From Chitinophaga solisilvae (GTDB taxonomy: Bacteria; Bacteroidota; Bacteroidia; Chitinophagales; Chitinophagaceae): a DNA stretch of 64,000 bases. Under the pieces are notes generated by a model that searched no databases, was not told the origin of the DNA, and was given only the letters and a program-made list of their open reading frames with translations. This document shows positions 1 through 9,100 of the stretch, in pieces (position 1 is the first letter of the stretch; every line of letters starts with the position of its first letter). The stretch lies in the NCBI RefSeq assembly GCF_009928525.1, contig NZ_JAABOK010000003.1, positions 310,001 to 374,000 on the forward strand, read 5' to 3'. The translations under genes and the position numbers were made by a program.

Positions 1-116
1 TCAATGTCGGGGAGCAGCGCCACCGGAATGTGAAGCAGCGCAAGGATTCCCAGGATAATAAGTACGCCGAAAGACATCAACATGGCAATCGGCCGTCTGA
101 TAATGAACCGGATCAT
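1..116 (-). CDS. RND efflux permease, N-terminal fragment (runs off window start)
   Basis: Only the first 38 codons are inside the window. The reverse-strand ATG at 116-114 opens a peptide beginning MIRFIIRRPIAMLM, followed by a single hydrophobic helix and the phrase HIPVALLPDI. That is the classic first transmembrane helix of AcrB/CusA-type resistance-nodulation-division inner-membrane pumps. Its ATG lies three bases after the stop codon of the adaptor gene at 120-1184, so the two are co-transcribed and translationally close. The family exports small molecules or metals using the proton gradient; the substrate cannot be told from this fragment. Confidence 0.85.
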   Translation of the reverse strand, partial: MIRFIIRRPIAMLMSFGVLIILGILALLHIPVALLPDI

Positions 117-119
117 GAA

Positions 120-1184
120 CTAACGAATAATACTGACAGCAGAGTTGTGGGTTAACTGAACATTATTGGAAATGATGACGCTATCGCCATCGCTGAGCCC
201 TTCGGTGATTTCTACTGTAGTGCCATTATCTCTGCCGGTTTTCACATATTGCCACCTGGCCTGATTTTTCTGAACAGTAAATACCACCGGTTTGCCGCTG
301 CGCATCACCACTGCTTCTTTGGGCACTGCCAGCACCTGCTGCAAGGGGATAGCCATTTTAGCCATCGCATTCATACCCGGTACCAGCGACTGATGATCGA
401 TGATTTTCAGCTTTACCAGCATCATACCATTATCGTCCACAATAGGATTCATTTCCGTGATAACCGCGTGGTGCCGGCTGCCGGCAACAGTTTGCAGGGT
501 GGCAGGCTGGCCTGCCTTCATCATGTTGAAATCGCTTTCCAGAATGCTGGCTTCCAGGTAAAGATCTGCAGGGGTATAAATGGTAAATAATTCATCTCCG
601 GCCCTTACGGTGCTACCCTGTTGTACTTTAACATCGGCGGCCATCCCGCGGAAAGGTGCTTTGATACTCATTTTCTCCAGTTCCAGCGCCAGTTCTTTCA
701 GGGTTAATTCCGCATTTGTCAGGCCAGTATTGCTTTTCAGCTTATGGTAAACGGTATCCTTGATTTGCTGCGATTTGGATTCGAGCAGGCTGGCCTGATT
801 CAGCAACTCGCTTTTGTAGTTGATGGAAGCGTTGAAATGTTCTTCCGAGGCGCGTTCGCGGCGAAGGGTAATCGCCCGCTGATCAAATGCGATGACTGTT
901 TCCCCGGCTTCCAGTATTTTATTGTTCCAGACATTACAGATACGCAGGGGGCCGCTCTGTTCCGCATGGATAACTTCTTTCTGCCTGGCTTTGATTTTAC
1001 CGGAACTTTCAATGTAATAACTGAACATCGCTTTGCGCAATACAAGCACTTTCACGGCGGTAATATTCTCCGGCTCTGTGTATTGTCTGGCGGGGGCTTC
1101 GTGCCGCTGGTCTGCAGCGGCCTGTCTGCAGGAAACAGATAATAAAGGCATCAGCACCATTCCTGTCAGCAATATTCTTAACAT
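120..1184 (-). CDS. RND efflux periplasmic adaptor (membrane fusion) lipoprotein
   Basis: 354 residues. The signal peptide ends in a lipobox with Cys19 (LSVSC), so the protein should be anchored in a membrane facing the periplasm. A barrel-sandwich (lipoyl-like) half lies near residues 60-100 (VIHAEQSG...LEAGETVIAFD), then a helical hairpin of about 60 residues, then the second lipoyl half (IKAPFRGMAADVKVQQGSTVRAGDELF), a beta-barrel (DLYLEASILESDF) and a membrane-proximal domain ending at about residue 350. This order is that of AcrA/CusB-type adaptors, which link an inner-membrane RND pump to an outer-membrane channel. The pump gene starts three bases downstream. Upstream on the same strand are a CxxC lipoprotein, a DUF4221 lipoprotein and cysteine-rich secreted proteins, suggesting one transcription unit, although 70 bp separate it from the preceding gene. 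Confidence 0.9.
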   Translation of the reverse strand: MLRILLTGMVLMPLLSVSCRQAAADQRHEAPARQYTEPENITAVKVLVLRKAMFSYYIESSGKIKARQKEVIHAEQSGPLRICNVWNNKILEAGETVIAFDQRAITLRRERASEEHFNASINYKSELLNQASLLESKSQQIKDTVYHKLKSNTGLTNAELTLKELALELEKMSIKAPFRGMAADVKVQQGSTVRAGDELFTIYTPADLYLEASILESDFNMMKAGQPATLQTVAGSRHHAVITEMNPIVDDNGMMLVKLKIIDHQSLVPGMNAMAKMAIPLQQVLAVPKEAVVMRSGKPVVFTVQKNQARWQYVKTGRDNGTTVEITEGLSDGDSVIISNNVQLTHNSAVSIIR

Positions 1185-1254
1185 GTTATAGCAATACTAA
1201 TGATGAAAGGCCGGTTGGAATATCCATACCGGCCTGTTGAAATATTTTTTATTG

Positions 1255-1680
1255 TCAGGGTAATACATTGTCTTTGGAGATGCCTGTCAGCTTATCTCCA
1301 TCAACGGTAACCCTGACCGGATAAGGCCATAGATCCTGTTTGTCTGTGGTAACCTTGTAAAATTTATCTTCCTGGTCTACATACACATTCTTATGATGCA
1401 GCACACTGTCTCCTATTCTTGATTTCAATATTTTCAGTGATCTGATGCCGGTGAAAATTACTTTCACATCGCCTTTACGGCAAAGGTTCACCACTTCTTT
1501 TTCTACACCGGTGATACAGCCGCCGCATCCTGTTCCGGGGATGACAATCACGTTTTTTGGCCCGTCTCCGGGAAAGGCCGTGTTGATAAATGCTGCCAGC
1601 TTGTCTTCCGGTTCCTTATGCTGCCGGCTGTTGCAGGCAAGCATTGCAACGGGCAGCAGCAGTATATATAATGATTTCAT
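1255..1680 (-). CDS. Lipoprotein with CGGC thiol motif
   Basis: 141 residues. Signal peptide with lipobox MLAC, Cys16. Near residue 45 begins a strand VIVIPG followed directly by CGGC (Cys52 and Cys55), the arrangement expected of a thioredoxin-like or redox-active fold where a beta strand leads to CxxC. The rest (KVIFTGIRSLKIL, VYVDQEDKFYKV, WPYPVRVTVDGD) fits short alternating strands and helices. I do not recognise a named family. The stop codon of the DUF4221 gene lies only two bases upstream of its start, so it is translationally coupled to that gene. Another CxxC lipoprotein sits at 4563-5621, and the proteins between have ten cysteines each, so a thiol-disulfide role is a reasonable inference but unproven. 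Confidence 0.75.
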   Translation of the reverse strand: MKSLYILLLPVAMLACNSRQHKEPEDKLAAFINTAFPGDGPKNVIVIPGTGCGGCITGVEKEVVNLCRKGDVKVIFTGIRSLKILKSRIGDSVLHHKNVYVDQEDKFYKVTTDKQDLWPYPVRVTVDGDKLTGISKDNVLP

Positions 1681-1682
1681 AA

Positions 1683-2861
1683 TTATTTTTTCTTCAGGGT
1701 AAAGCAGGTGAACCGCATGATATCTTCATTTTCTGTTTCCTTCTTACGCAGATATAATCCTTCCGGGGTAATGAAATGTCCGCTGAAAGCGTAGTAGGTA
1801 TCCGGTAATACTATTTCGCCTGTTTTTTCAAATTTTTCATTGAGAATAATAACGATGGAGGTAGCCAGCTGCAGGCCCGCGCGGCTGGTGGCCCCGCTTG
1901 GCTTGATGGCCATGCGGTAATACACCTTCCGGTAAGGATCGTAGGTTACCATACAGTAGGAAGGGTGATCAAAGAAAAACTGCAGATCTGCCAGCTGACC
2001 AGGTATGTTATTGCCCGTCAGGTCATTGCGGAAAGGGAGTATGTCTGTTTCCGTAAAATGCCGGCTGCCGGCGTAATGGCTGCTGATTTTACCGGTTTTT
2101 ATGTCCAGGGTAAACAAGGAGTCGGACATCGGCAGACTGAACACCAGCGTTTGTTTTTCTTTGTTGATGGTCTGGAAAATATTGTAATGTTCTCCGCACC
2201 ACATTTTATGTTTGAAGTATTTTTCAGATACACAGAGGTTGGTAGCCATTGAATCTTTAAGATCAATGCGGCAAACGCTGCTCAGTGTTTTTTTGTCCAT
2301 GCCGGGGCCTATGTACAGAATATGCCCGGAGGTATACAGCTGCTGGTTCAGATAGCATACAGGCTGGTTGGTAGATACAACCGGATCAGCCGGGAGTATG
2401 GCAGAACTGTCAGCGAAGTAGGTTTTAAATGAATTCAGCGGGTATAACCGGAGACGGGTATTTTTTTTCAGGTCAGTAATGGTAAACGACTTGGTAGGGT
2501 AGTTATACAGTATCAGCGAGTCCGGGGAAATGAAATGGAAGCCATCTACTTTCGGCAGGCTGCTAGGGCCTTCCAGGGGGAAAGCAATTTTTTTGAGGAG
2601 GGTGCCTTGTGAAAAATCATAGATATTGATATCACGGTTTTCCGGGTTGTATTGCGCCAGGAAGTTTCCCGGCATGGAATCAGTGCCGTTAACGTATTGC
2701 AGGCACACGCCGGAAGGTGCCGTAACACTGTCCAGGTGAAGGATAAATTCTTTCCCGGCTTCGAGCTGCATAGTTTCAGTGAAGGAATTTTTCCGTTGCA
2801 GGCAGGAAGTAAGCAGGATACCGGATAAAAATAAAGTTAAAGATGATTTACAAAAGGGCAT
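1683..2861 (-). CDS. DUF4221-type lipoprotein
   Basis: 392 residues from the ATG at 2861; a longer frame reaches 2912, but the internal Met starts a clean signal peptide (MPFCKSSLTLFLSGILLTSC, lipid-attachment Cys20), so I chose it. The body contains repeated short blade-like segments (INIYDFSQGTLLKKI, FHFISPDSLILYNY, LFTLDIKTGKI) as in the beta-propeller-like DUF4221/BF3164 lipoproteins of Bacteroidota. Function is unknown for the family. Such proteins often sit beside small secreted peptides and thioredoxin-like lipoproteins in this phylum, which matches this neighbourhood. It is 84 bp downstream of a cysteine-rich secreted protein gene and overlaps none. Confidence 0.7.
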   Translation of the reverse strand: MPFCKSSLTLFLSGILLTSCLQRKNSFTETMQLEAGKEFILHLDSVTAPSGVCLQYVNGTDSMPGNFLAQYNPENRDINIYDFSQGTLLKKIAFPLEGPSSLPKVDGFHFISPDSLILYNYPTKSFTITDLKKNTRLRLYPLNSFKTYFADSSAILPADPVVSTNQPVCYLNQQLYTSGHILYIGPGMDKKTLSSVCRIDLKDSMATNLCVSEKYFKHKMWCGEHYNIFQTINKEKQTLVFSLPMSDSLFTLDIKTGKISSHYAGSRHFTETDILPFRNDLTGNNIPGQLADLQFFFDHPSYCMVTYDPYRKVYYRMAIKPSGATSRAGLQLATSIVIILNEKFEKTGEIVLPDTYYAFSGHFITPEGLYLRKKETENEDIMRFTCFTLKKK

Positions 2862-2945
2862 GGCTGATCGTTGAAATAAATAGATATAGAAGTTGAAAAT
2901 ACCTTCCTGCACACGGATGCGCAGGAAGGATTTTATGATGTTGCA

Positions 2946-3338
2946 TCAGATGCTGACACCGGTTTCGCAGGGGCTGGGTTTGCTCCAGCTTGCAGTTCTG
3001 CATTCCATGATGTATGCACCGCTGCCATCAGAGTCCTGTCTTAATGAGCAGTTACCATCATTTTTGCTGTCGTTGGGATTTTTATAGCATTGTTTGGTAC
3101 CGCCACCGGAAGAGCAGCCAGCAGACTCCGGCCAATCGCAGGTCTGCGTTGTCGGATTGAAGTGGAGCATTGCCGGGCAGGTTAATTCAACTGCTTCTCC
3201 ATTATGGCATTTAATGAATTTGTTGCAGTCTTCCGGATGAGGAAACATTTGACCTTCATCGCAGAATGCGCTCACCGTTGCGGCTGACGCCAGCACAATA
3301 ACGATGAACATAACGATCATGGATACCAGTTTTTTCAT
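2946..3338 (-). CDS. Secreted cysteine-rich protein with CBM14-like (peritrophin-A) domain, copy 1
   Basis: 130 residues with a Sec signal peptide ending near TVSA-F (residue 24). Six cysteines at 26, 38, 44, 54, 67 and 75, with an aromatic after the second pair (NKFIKC) and FNPTTQTCDWP before the last pair, reproduce the peritrophin-A/CBM14 chitin-binding pattern. After a Gly/Ser linker (residues 76-80) comes a second region with four cysteines (84, 97, 113, 124) and the phrase GSGAYIMEC, unknown to me. CBM14 is mainly an animal, fungal and insect-virus domain; it binds chitin outside cells. This is the first of three tandem paralogs. Whether it binds chitin is inference; Chitinophaga species do degrade chitin. 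The second half is almost identical to that of the copy at 4055-4471, pointing to duplication or gene conversion. Confidence 0.75.
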   Translation of the reverse strand: MKKLVSMIVMFIVIVLASAATVSAFCDEGQMFPHPEDCNKFIKCHNGEAVELTCPAMLHFNPTTQTCDWPESAGCSSGGGTKQCYKNPNDSKNDGNCSLRQDSDGSGAYIMECRTASWSKPSPCETGVSI

Positions 3339-3447
3339 GTTTTTTGATTTTAAGTGTGAAAGAAAAGACTTGTGTATATAGGGAGTTGTAACCTGGAATT
3401 AATATCCGGAACGGACAGTGAATAATGATTGCCGGAGATGAGCGTAT

Positions 3448-3837
3448 TTATTTACTGGCGCCTGTCTGGCAGGGTTTGAATTTTATCCAGGAAGTTTCGC
3501 ATACCTGTACATAAAAGCCACTGCCACTGGTATCCTGTCTTAAATAACAATCGCCATTATTCTTGCTATCATCCGGGTTTTTGAGGCATTGTTTACCTGG
3601 ACCGCCAGTGCAGTTTACGTTGTCAGCCCAGTCACATATCATTGTTTCCGGATTATAATAAGTGCCGTCAGGGCAATGACCTGTAGTGATAATTACGCCA
3701 TCCTTGCATACATGAAATGTGTTGCAGTAATCCGGATCGGCATAATACCCATCCTGTTCGCAGATAGCGCTGACAGTGGAAGCAGTGGCCATTACCAGTA
3801 CAATAAACATGATAATAGATGAAAGTAGTTTTTTCAT
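3448..3837 (-). CDS. Secreted cysteine-rich protein with CBM14-like domain, copy 2
   Basis: 129 residues, Sec signal peptide ending at about residue 24. Cysteines at 26, 38, 44, 55, 68 and 76 give the CBM14 spacing, including YYADPDYCNTFHVC and YYNPETMICDW; Cys84, 97, 113 and 123 form the second four-cysteine region with GSGFYVQVC. The signal peptide is close to that of copy 1 (MKKLLSSIIMFIVLVM). The second half is the most diverged of the three copies. The leader just before the start (minus strand TTTCACCTTTAAAATG) resembles those of the other two copies. Probably exported and disulfide-bonded; ligand unknown. Confidence 0.75.
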   Translation of the reverse strand: MKKLLSSIIMFIVLVMATASTVSAICEQDGYYADPDYCNTFHVCKDGVIITTGHCPDGTYYNPETMICDWADNVNCTGGPGKQCLKNPDDSKNNGDCYLRQDTSGSGFYVQVCETSWIKFKPCQTGASK

Positions 3838-4054
3838 GGTTTAACATTTTAAAGGTGAAAAAAATCTTATGCTATATCGGTGGAAGAACCGCTTTACCAA
3901 TTTATCCGGAAACTTTCTATACCTGTTTAATGCAATGGATCCATATTAACTACTTATACCAGCAGCAGTTATCACCATGACTGTCAGATGAAAACTGCTG
4001 CTGAACTTTCTGCATTAAGCAGATGATGAGTTTACCTCAGCTGATGACGAAATA

Positions 4055-4471
4055 TCAGATGCTGGCGCCTGTTTCGCAAGGGTTAGGCTTGCTCCAGGAA
4101 GTTCTGCATTCCATGATGTAAGCGCCGGAGCCGCCTGAATCCTGTCTTACTGTGCAGTTCCCGTCGTTTTTGCTGTCGTTGGGATTTTTATAGCACTGTT
4201 TGGTGCCGCCGCCAGCTTCGCAACCAGGAACATTCTCCGGCCAGTCGCATTGCACTGTAGCCGGATTGAAAACAGTTCCGGGCATGCAGGTGTACGGATA
4301 ATAGGTTCCATCCATGCAACGGTAAAACTTGCTGCAGTCAGTAGGATCTGCATAGTAACCATTCTGTCCTGTCTGGCAGAAGCCGTCCGCTGTGGCATTT
4401 TTAGGCCATGATAAAACTGTTACTAAGGCAATGCCTGTCATCAGGATAAATACGGAGAATGCTCTTCTCAT
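4055..4471 (-). CDS. Secreted cysteine-rich protein with CBM14-like domain, copy 3
   Basis: 138 residues. Signal peptide to about residue 29 (ATA-DG), different from that of the other two copies. CBM14 cysteines at 32, 46, 52, 62, 75 and 84, with [17 protein letters not shown], which is the closest of the three to animal peritrophin domains, and [18 protein letters not shown]. The second region has Cys93, 106, 122 and 132 and [16 protein letters not shown], nearly identical to copy 1. It is the first of the three to be transcribed and lies 91 bp downstream of the thioredoxin/DUF1573 lipoprotein gene, so all may be in one operon. Confidence 0.75.
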   Translation of the reverse strand: MRRAFSVFILMTGIALVTVLSWPKNATADGFCQTGQNGYYADPTDCSKFYRCMDGTYYPYTCMPGTVFNPATVQCDWPENVPGCEAGGGTKQCYKNPNDSKNDGNCTVRQDSGGSGAYIMECRTSWSKPNPCETGASI

Positions 4472-4562
4472 GTTTCGTAAAATTTAGGGTGAAAAAAAAT
4501 CCTTTCTTATGTTGAGATATTATTTATCGTATCTGCACAGGATATTAAGTTGATAAGTTCAT

Positions 4563-5621
4563 TTATTCTGCCAATCCTTTTACATTAATCTGCACTTGTG
4601 CATTGGAAGCATTACTGCTCACAAATACCATTTTGGAAAATTCTCCTTCTTCCCTGGCATGATAAGTAATCTTTACACTGTCTTCCCTGCCGGGCAGCAC
4701 AGGCTCTTTCGGCCAGCTGAAAGTCATGCAGTCGCATGATCCCACCATCTGATGAATCAGCAGCGGCTTTTTGCCACTGTTACGGAACCGGACATTCGCT
4801 ACAGTGTAGGATCCGGTGGCTACCGTACCGTACTGATGCGCTGTTTCACTCAGGGTAATAAATGCGTCACTATCAGCTGAATAGGAATTGTCTGCAGTGA
4901 ATTTCATTTCATTACGCAGCGGCGCATATAATGCCAGATCCATACTGTTCTTGAATTCCAGTGCTTTTATGGCCAGCTCTTTGGCATGTGCGGTATCTCC
5001 CAGTTTGTAATATGCTTTGGCTGCCAGATAAGTATTGTAAAAAAAGGCTTCCTTTTGCAGCGTGGTATCCAGTATGTTTAATGCCACCTGAAGTGTTGAT
5101 TTGTCTGCAGTTGTCTGCATAATCATATCCTGTGCTTTCAGTATCCGGTTAAACAGCTGTATGGCTTGCCCTTGCTTCGTTTGAAGCCTGGTATCAAATT
5201 CGTGTCGTATCGTTTTCCCGGACAGGCAGCTTTCGGTGCAGTTGATAACATAGTTAACAGGGGCATCACCGGTGATGATGGTCAGCAATCTGCCATCAGG
5301 TGAAAACAGGTAGCTGGAGGGAGTTGCCATACTGTAGAAAGAGTAAAGGAATGCCTGGTCGTCCGGCTTGTTCTTACTGGCTTTTATAAACAGTACTTTG
5401 TCTGATAACTCCTTCGCTAATGTTTTATCCGTTGTGATCTTCCGCATGAAATCATCACAGGGAGGGCATCCGTCGGCAGTATGAATAACAAATAATAATT
5501 TATTTTCCCTGGCGGCTGTAATAAAAGCCTGTTGCAGGTTCCCTTTGAGGAATACAGGTTTTTCAGGGGCACAGGACATCTGCAATAATATGAGTAATAT
5601 TATCCACCAACGTTGTTGCAT
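4563..5621 (-). CDS. Thioredoxin-fold lipoprotein with C-terminal DUF1573 domain
   Basis: 352 residues. Lipobox LQMSC gives Cys17. A thioredoxin-like domain starts near residue 25, with strand LLFVIHTADG leading to CPPC (Cys52, Cys55), then VLFIKASKNK and the cis-Pro-like loop ATPSSYLFSPDGRLL. A helical middle follows (about 150-230, with a TPR-like AKAYYKLGDTAHAKELAIKAL). Residues from about 258 form a DUF1573 beta-sandwich (HQYGTVATGSYTVANVRFRNSGKK, GSCDC, VLPGREDSVKITY). CPPC resembles the DsbD/thioredoxin-like group that handles periplasmic disulfides. It is the first gene of the minus-strand run that continues into the ten-cysteine proteins, so a role in their oxidation or isomerisation is plausible but inferred. 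Confidence 0.8.
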   Translation of the reverse strand: MQQRWWIILLILLQMSCAPEKPVFLKGNLQQAFITAARENKLLFVIHTADGCPPCDDFMRKITTDKTLAKELSDKVLFIKASKNKPDDQAFLYSFYSMATPSSYLFSPDGRLLTIITGDAPVNYVINCTESCLSGKTIRHEFDTRLQTKQGQAIQLFNRILKAQDMIMQTTADKSTLQVALNILDTTLQKEAFFYNTYLAAKAYYKLGDTAHAKELAIKALEFKNSMDLALYAPLRNEMKFTADNSYSADSDAFITLSETAHQYGTVATGSYTVANVRFRNSGKKPLLIHQMVGSCDCMTFSWPKEPVLPGREDSVKITYHAREEGEFSKMVFVSSNASNAQVQINVKGLAE

Positions 5622-5838
5622 AGGTAAGGGCTATTTGTTTCTCAGTTTTTTTTCATTCGTACGCTATAATAAAATCGCAGGTCATAAAAGTATTGAATGT
5701 ATGATTGTATTTATGTAGATTTTTTTTACATTGTGTCCATAATTATTTACAAAACCAACCGACCATTGAGTATTATTTAGTAGCAGTTAATCCGATGGCA
5801 GTCCCGAACCTTATTTAAGAGCACAACCATTACAGGCA

Positions 5839-6171
5839 ATGAAAATTAATTACAGTTCAACATTAAGTTGGCTAAGAAAACGCAAGTGTTATACCCAGCA
5901 ACAAGTAGCAGATTACGTCCATGTAAGCCGTCCCACCTACGTTTCGTGGGAACAGAATACGGGAGATCTGCCACTGTCGAAAATGGTATTGCTGGCGCAA
6001 TTATATGAGCTGTCACTTACACAGTTTATAAATCTTATACTGGCAGAAAATGATATACATCCTGCTGAACAAGCGGAAGGAGAGATGTTACTGATGAATA
6101 TCAGTAAAGATATTGCACAGATTAAAGAGCTGCTAAGTAATGCATCCCAGACACCACCAACCATAGAATAA
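5839..6171 (+). CDS. XRE-family helix-turn-helix regulator
   Basis: 110 residues. Residues 12-62 form a Cro/CI-type HTH (LRKRKCYTQQQVADYVHVSRPTYVSWEQ), with the recognition helix around SRPTYVSWEQ. The tail (65-110) is helical with no ligand domain. Its stop is six bases before the ATG of the RND pump at 6178, so it probably regulates and is co-transcribed with that pump. The 217 bp upstream of it, shared with the divergent thioredoxin/DUF1573 gene, holds the promoters and could be its operator; no clear dyad was picked out there. Confidence 0.88.
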   Translation: MKINYSSTLSWLRKRKCYTQQQVADYVHVSRPTYVSWEQNTGDLPLSKMVLLAQLYELSLTQFINLILAENDIHPAEQAEGEMLLMNISKDIAQIKELLSNASQTPPTIE

Positions 6172-6177
6172 TATTGC

Positions 6178-9100
6178 ATGATTTCTCCTATCAGAACAGT
6201 GCTGATATTTTCAGCAGCCTGTATGTTATGCCTGTTGCTGATCCCTTACCTGCAGGTAACACAGCGCCCGGTAATGTCCACCAATACCATTAATATCAGC
6301 TTTTCGTTCACCAATGCAGGACCGGAAGAAGTAGAGCAGTATGGAACATCCGTCATTGAATCCGTTTGTGCACAACTGCCTCAGCTTAGCAGTATTTCTT
6401 CGCGGTCATTGAATAATGCCGGCACCGTTGCGCTGAAATTTGAAGATGGGGCAGATATGCAGCTGAAACATTTTGAAGTAGCGGCGCTTATCCGCAGGCA
6501 CTTCCGCGAAAGACCGCCAGGTATGTCCTATCCCTTGCTGGAAGACAGATCGGCAGAAGGAGACAGGGAAGAGCCGCAGCTGGTATATACTATCAACGGA
6601 CCAGGTACCGCTATGACGGTCAGTAAAGACGCGCAGGAATTTTTCGCTAAAGAGCTCTCCCTGATCCAGGGTGTTAAAAAAGTAAGTATCTCCAACGCCG
6701 GAGAAGCGCGTGTGGTGATTTTATTTGACCGGAAAAAGCTGCTGGCGCTGCATCTGCAGCAAACAGATATTGTTGCCGCTATCCAGGAACGGATAAAAGA
6801 CTCCTACCCCGGCGCAGTAAGTACTACCGGCGCGGATCAGCTTTTTATACGCCTGAACGCCCCGCTCACGGATGTGGAGCAACTCGGAGATATACCCGTG
6901 TCAAATAAGTTACAGGAGGTATACTATTTGAAAAATATTGCTGCCATAACTACCGGAGAACCCGATGTTACGGAGTATTACCGTATTAACGGCAATAACT
7001 CTGTCACCATATCCCTGCTGCTGCATGAGACGGGGAATATGATTACGGTTGCCCGGAAGGTGCGCCACTGCATGAATACCATCGCCTCCGGACTACCATC
7101 CGGATATAACCTCAGCCTGAGAAAAGACCTGGCCGCCGACCTTGAAACAGAACTGGAAAAAAATCAGTACCGTACTCTGCTGGCGGTAAGTATACTGCTG
7201 CTGTCATCATTCCTGTTTTACAGAAGGTGGCAGCATGTACTGAACCTGTTACTCAGCCTGCTGGTGAATGTTTGCCTTACCTTACTGCTGGTATACCTGC
7301 TGGGAATACGTATTCATATGTATACCCTGTCAGGGCTTGCAGTAGCATTCGGCATTATGATAGATCATGCAGTAATAATAATCGACTATTATCACCAGTA
7401 CCGCAACCGGCGGGTATTTATGGCTTTGCTGACCGCTACACTGGCAACTGTCATGGCATTGCTGCTCGTATTCCTGTTGCCGGAGAGTGAAAAGGTGAAG
7501 CTGGAGGATTTCGCTGTCATCATATGTATCTCGCTGTTTACATCTCTTATCACTAACCTGTGGTTTACTGTGGGTTTGTATAATCTGTTCCGGCCGGCAA
7601 CTGCTGAAACAGCGCGTATTAAGCGTAGTACCAGACGCCTGCTGCAGTTCGTGCATGGCTATGCCGGTTGTATCGCTTTCCTGGCCAGGCGCAGAAAACT
7701 GTTCCTGTGCCTGCTGATACTGGCTTTCGGCGTACCCTTCTTTCTACTGCCCGACCGGTGGGAGAAGCAGGAGTGGTACAATGAAATGAACAATGCTGTC
7801 ATCTATCATAAACAGGTGAAGCCTGTACTGGACAAATGGCTGGGAGGTAGCATGGGCCTGTTTTACAGGGGAATGATCCGCGGTGGCGGACAAGGCGGCA
7901 ACGGGCCGGATAAACTGATGGTAAAGGCAAGGCTACCCTTCGGAAGCGATATATCCATGATGAACGAAATCATGTTACATATGGAAGCCGGAATAAAAAA
8001 TACACAAGGTATCACTGGATTTGTAACGCACATCAGCGGAGGAGAATCCGGAAACATAGAAATTACTTTTGCAGATAATGCCGCTATACAGGGAATCCCA
8101 TACGCGGTAAAATCCCGCATGATAAGTATGGCAGAGCAATGGGGAGGCGTGGAATGGGATATATACGGACAGGGCAATGCATTCAGTAATAGTGTAAATG
8201 ATGCGCGCCATTCTTTTAGTGTCATGGTAACGGGGTATAACTATGATGAAATGTTGCAGCAGGAACAGCTGCTGGCCGATAAACTCCTGCGGCACAAGAG
8301 AATCCAGCAGGTAGATATCAATAAGCCCGCCGACAACCAGCGGTTGCTCAACCTGAAAATCGATAATCAGCAGCTGGCATTAAGCCGCATCAGTAACAGC
8401 GCGCTTTTTAAAGGATTGCAGCAGAATACTACCGAGATGCAGATCGCCTCCCTGAAGCGCGAAGACAGAACCTATCCGGTGCTGTTACAGGAACAGCAGG
8501 CCAGGGATTATACCAGCTGGCACCTCATGGAAGGAAGAAATAATATCAACGGAAAGAAGATCGTTAAACTGAATCAGCTGGGGCGCCTGGTGGCGCAGGA
8601 AATCACGCCGGATATTGCAAAAATTGACCGCAGGTATGTGGGCACCGTGAGCTTTGACTATAAAGGTGACGCCTCTTTCGGGAAAAAATTTCTGGATAAA
8701 TGCCTGGAAGAAATGAAGACTGAAATGCCGCCGGGGTACGCCGTTAAAGACAATGATGAAAAGGAGGAAGCAGCGTCGGCACTCAGCCGTTACTGGCTGA
8801 TATTACTGCTGCTGGCAGGGAATTTTATTGTCTGCAGTATGCTGTTTGAAAGCCTGCGGCAACCATTTTATATACTTATTACAGTGCCGGCATCGTTTAT
8901 CGGGCTTTTCCTGGCTTTTGCCTTCAGCGGGGCAGATTTTGACCAGGGCGGATTTGCGGCTTTTATCCTGCTGGGAGGCCTGGTCATAAACGCAGGAATA
9001 TTTATTGTTCACGATTTTAATAAGAAGCGTAAATCATTTGCCAATTACAATTTTGCCTTAACGAAAGTGATTTTTAACAGGGGACGCACTATCCTGCTCA

